From Solirubrobacterales bacterium (lineage in GTDB: Bacteria > Actinomycetota > Thermoleophilia > Solirubrobacterales > Solirubrobacteraceae), in the NCBI GenBank assembly GCA_027314825.1, contig DAHVAB010000132.1, positions 1 through 6,971 on the forward strand: a DNA stretch of 6,971 nt, given 5' to 3'. The notes under the pieces are model-generated. The model did no database searches. It was not told the origin of the DNA and saw nothing but the letters and a program-made list of their open reading frames with translations. Positions within the stretch are counted from its first letter, which is position 1. Each line of letters opens with the position of its first letter. The translations under genes and the position numbers were made by a program. Shown here piece by piece: positions 6,561 to 6,971 of the stretch.

Positions 6561-6971
6561 GCCGCGGCCCCGCTTGCGAGGGGCTCCAGCGCCAGCTCCG
6601 CGGTGAGCGGCGCGAGCAGGATGCCGCCGCGGTGGTGGCCGGTGGCCCAGATCAGACCGGCGATCTCGCTCGGGCCGACGATCGGCGTGTTGTCGGGAGT
6701 GCCGGGCCGGAAGCCGACCGCGATCTCTTCGATCTGGAGCTCGGTGATGCCGGGCAGGATCTCCCGCGCCGCCTCCAGCAGCTCGTGGATGCCGCCGGCG
6801 GTCGGGCTCGCGTCGAAGCCCTTCTCCTCGACGGTCGCGCCGAGCACGTAGCGGCCGTCGCCGCGCGGCACCAGATATCCGGGCTGCATCCGCAGGACAC
6901 GCTCCAGCAGGCCCGCTCCGCGAGGGTCGCGCAGAACCATGATCTGGCCCTTGACCGGTCGCAGCTCGACC
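6557..6971 (-). CDS. thiO: Glycine oxidase ThiO, C-terminal 137 residues (runs off the right edge)
   Basis: The frame is open from the right edge to TGA at 6557-6559; the internal Met at 6940 is not the start because coding similarity continues upstream (VELRPVKGQIMVLRD). The fragment is the C-terminal part of an FAD-dependent D-amino-acid-oxidase-family protein. It contains RPVKGQ, then YLVPRGDGRYVLGATVEEKGFD (the flavin/substrate-domain strand pair), AREILPGI, AVGFRPGTPDNTPIVG with the substrate-binding arginine region, and ATGHHRGGILLAPLTAEL closing the FAD site. In the thiamin pathway ThiO oxidises glycine to dehydroglycine, which ThiG uses; anaerobes use ThiH instead, so an aerobic lifestyle is implied. 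The tail ends with SGAAA. Linkage to thiS by ATGA makes ThiO much more likely than another DAO relative such as a sarcosine oxidase. The N-terminal FAD dinucleotide motif lies outside the window. Confidence 0.93.
   Translation of the reverse strand, partial: VELRPVKGQIMVLRDPRGAGLLERVLRMQPGYLVPRGDGRYVLGATVEEKGFDASPTAGGIHELLEAAREILPGITELQIEEIAVGFRPGTPDNTPIVGPSEIAGLIWATGHHRGGILLAPLTAELALEPLASGAAA

Noticed and set aside
6557..6940. A complete short gene starting at ATG 6940
   Set aside because: ThiO-type sequence (RPVKGQ) continues upstream of this Met to the window edge, so it is an internal Met of a truncated gene.

Overview
The window is very GC-rich (about 70% by eye), gene-dense and full of overlapping start/stop codons, GTG starts and Gly/Ala/Pro-rich low-complexity protein stretches. 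This fits a high-GC actinobacterium. The protein flavour resembles Thermoleophilia/Solirubrobacterales, but that placement is an inference from sequence style and not the result of a search.

Layout, right to left as the minus strand is read. (1) 6971-5578: the 3' part of thiO (glycine oxidase), complete thiS (sulfur carrier) and complete thiG (thiazole synthase), joined by two 4-bp ATGA overlaps. This is a thiazole-branch thiamin operon whose upstream end lies outside the window. (2) 5577-5435: a 143-bp convergent intergenic region with two perfect GC hairpins and no gene. (3) 4904-5434, plus strand: a secreted lipoprotein with a cupredoxin domain and an altered copper-site motif. (4) 4923-1, minus strand: a tight run of five genes. 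These are argF (ornithine carbamoyltransferase), a TrmA/RlmD-family RNA m5U methyltransferase, a four-helix membrane protein of unknown function, lpdA-type dihydrolipoyl dehydrogenase, and the N-terminal part of a DsbA-fold/HCCA-isomerase-like protein that runs off the left edge. The first two junctions are ATGA and GTGA overlaps; the next two gaps are 31 and 20 bp. The five are probably co-transcribed, although their functions (arginine synthesis, RNA modification, lipoamide/redox chemistry) do not form one obvious pathway.

I see no CRISPR array, transposon, phage gene, toxin-antitoxin pair, RNA gene or defence system, and no convincing new multi-gene system. The points worth a second look are local. 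The divergent argF and cupredoxin genes overlap at their 5' ends. The cupredoxin has Glu where the C-terminal His copper ligand is expected. The RNA methyltransferase lacks three of the four usual iron-sulfur cysteines. ArgF carries a collagen-like Gly-Pro-Gly insertion and a C-terminal tail built from a perfect 39-bp tandem repeat.
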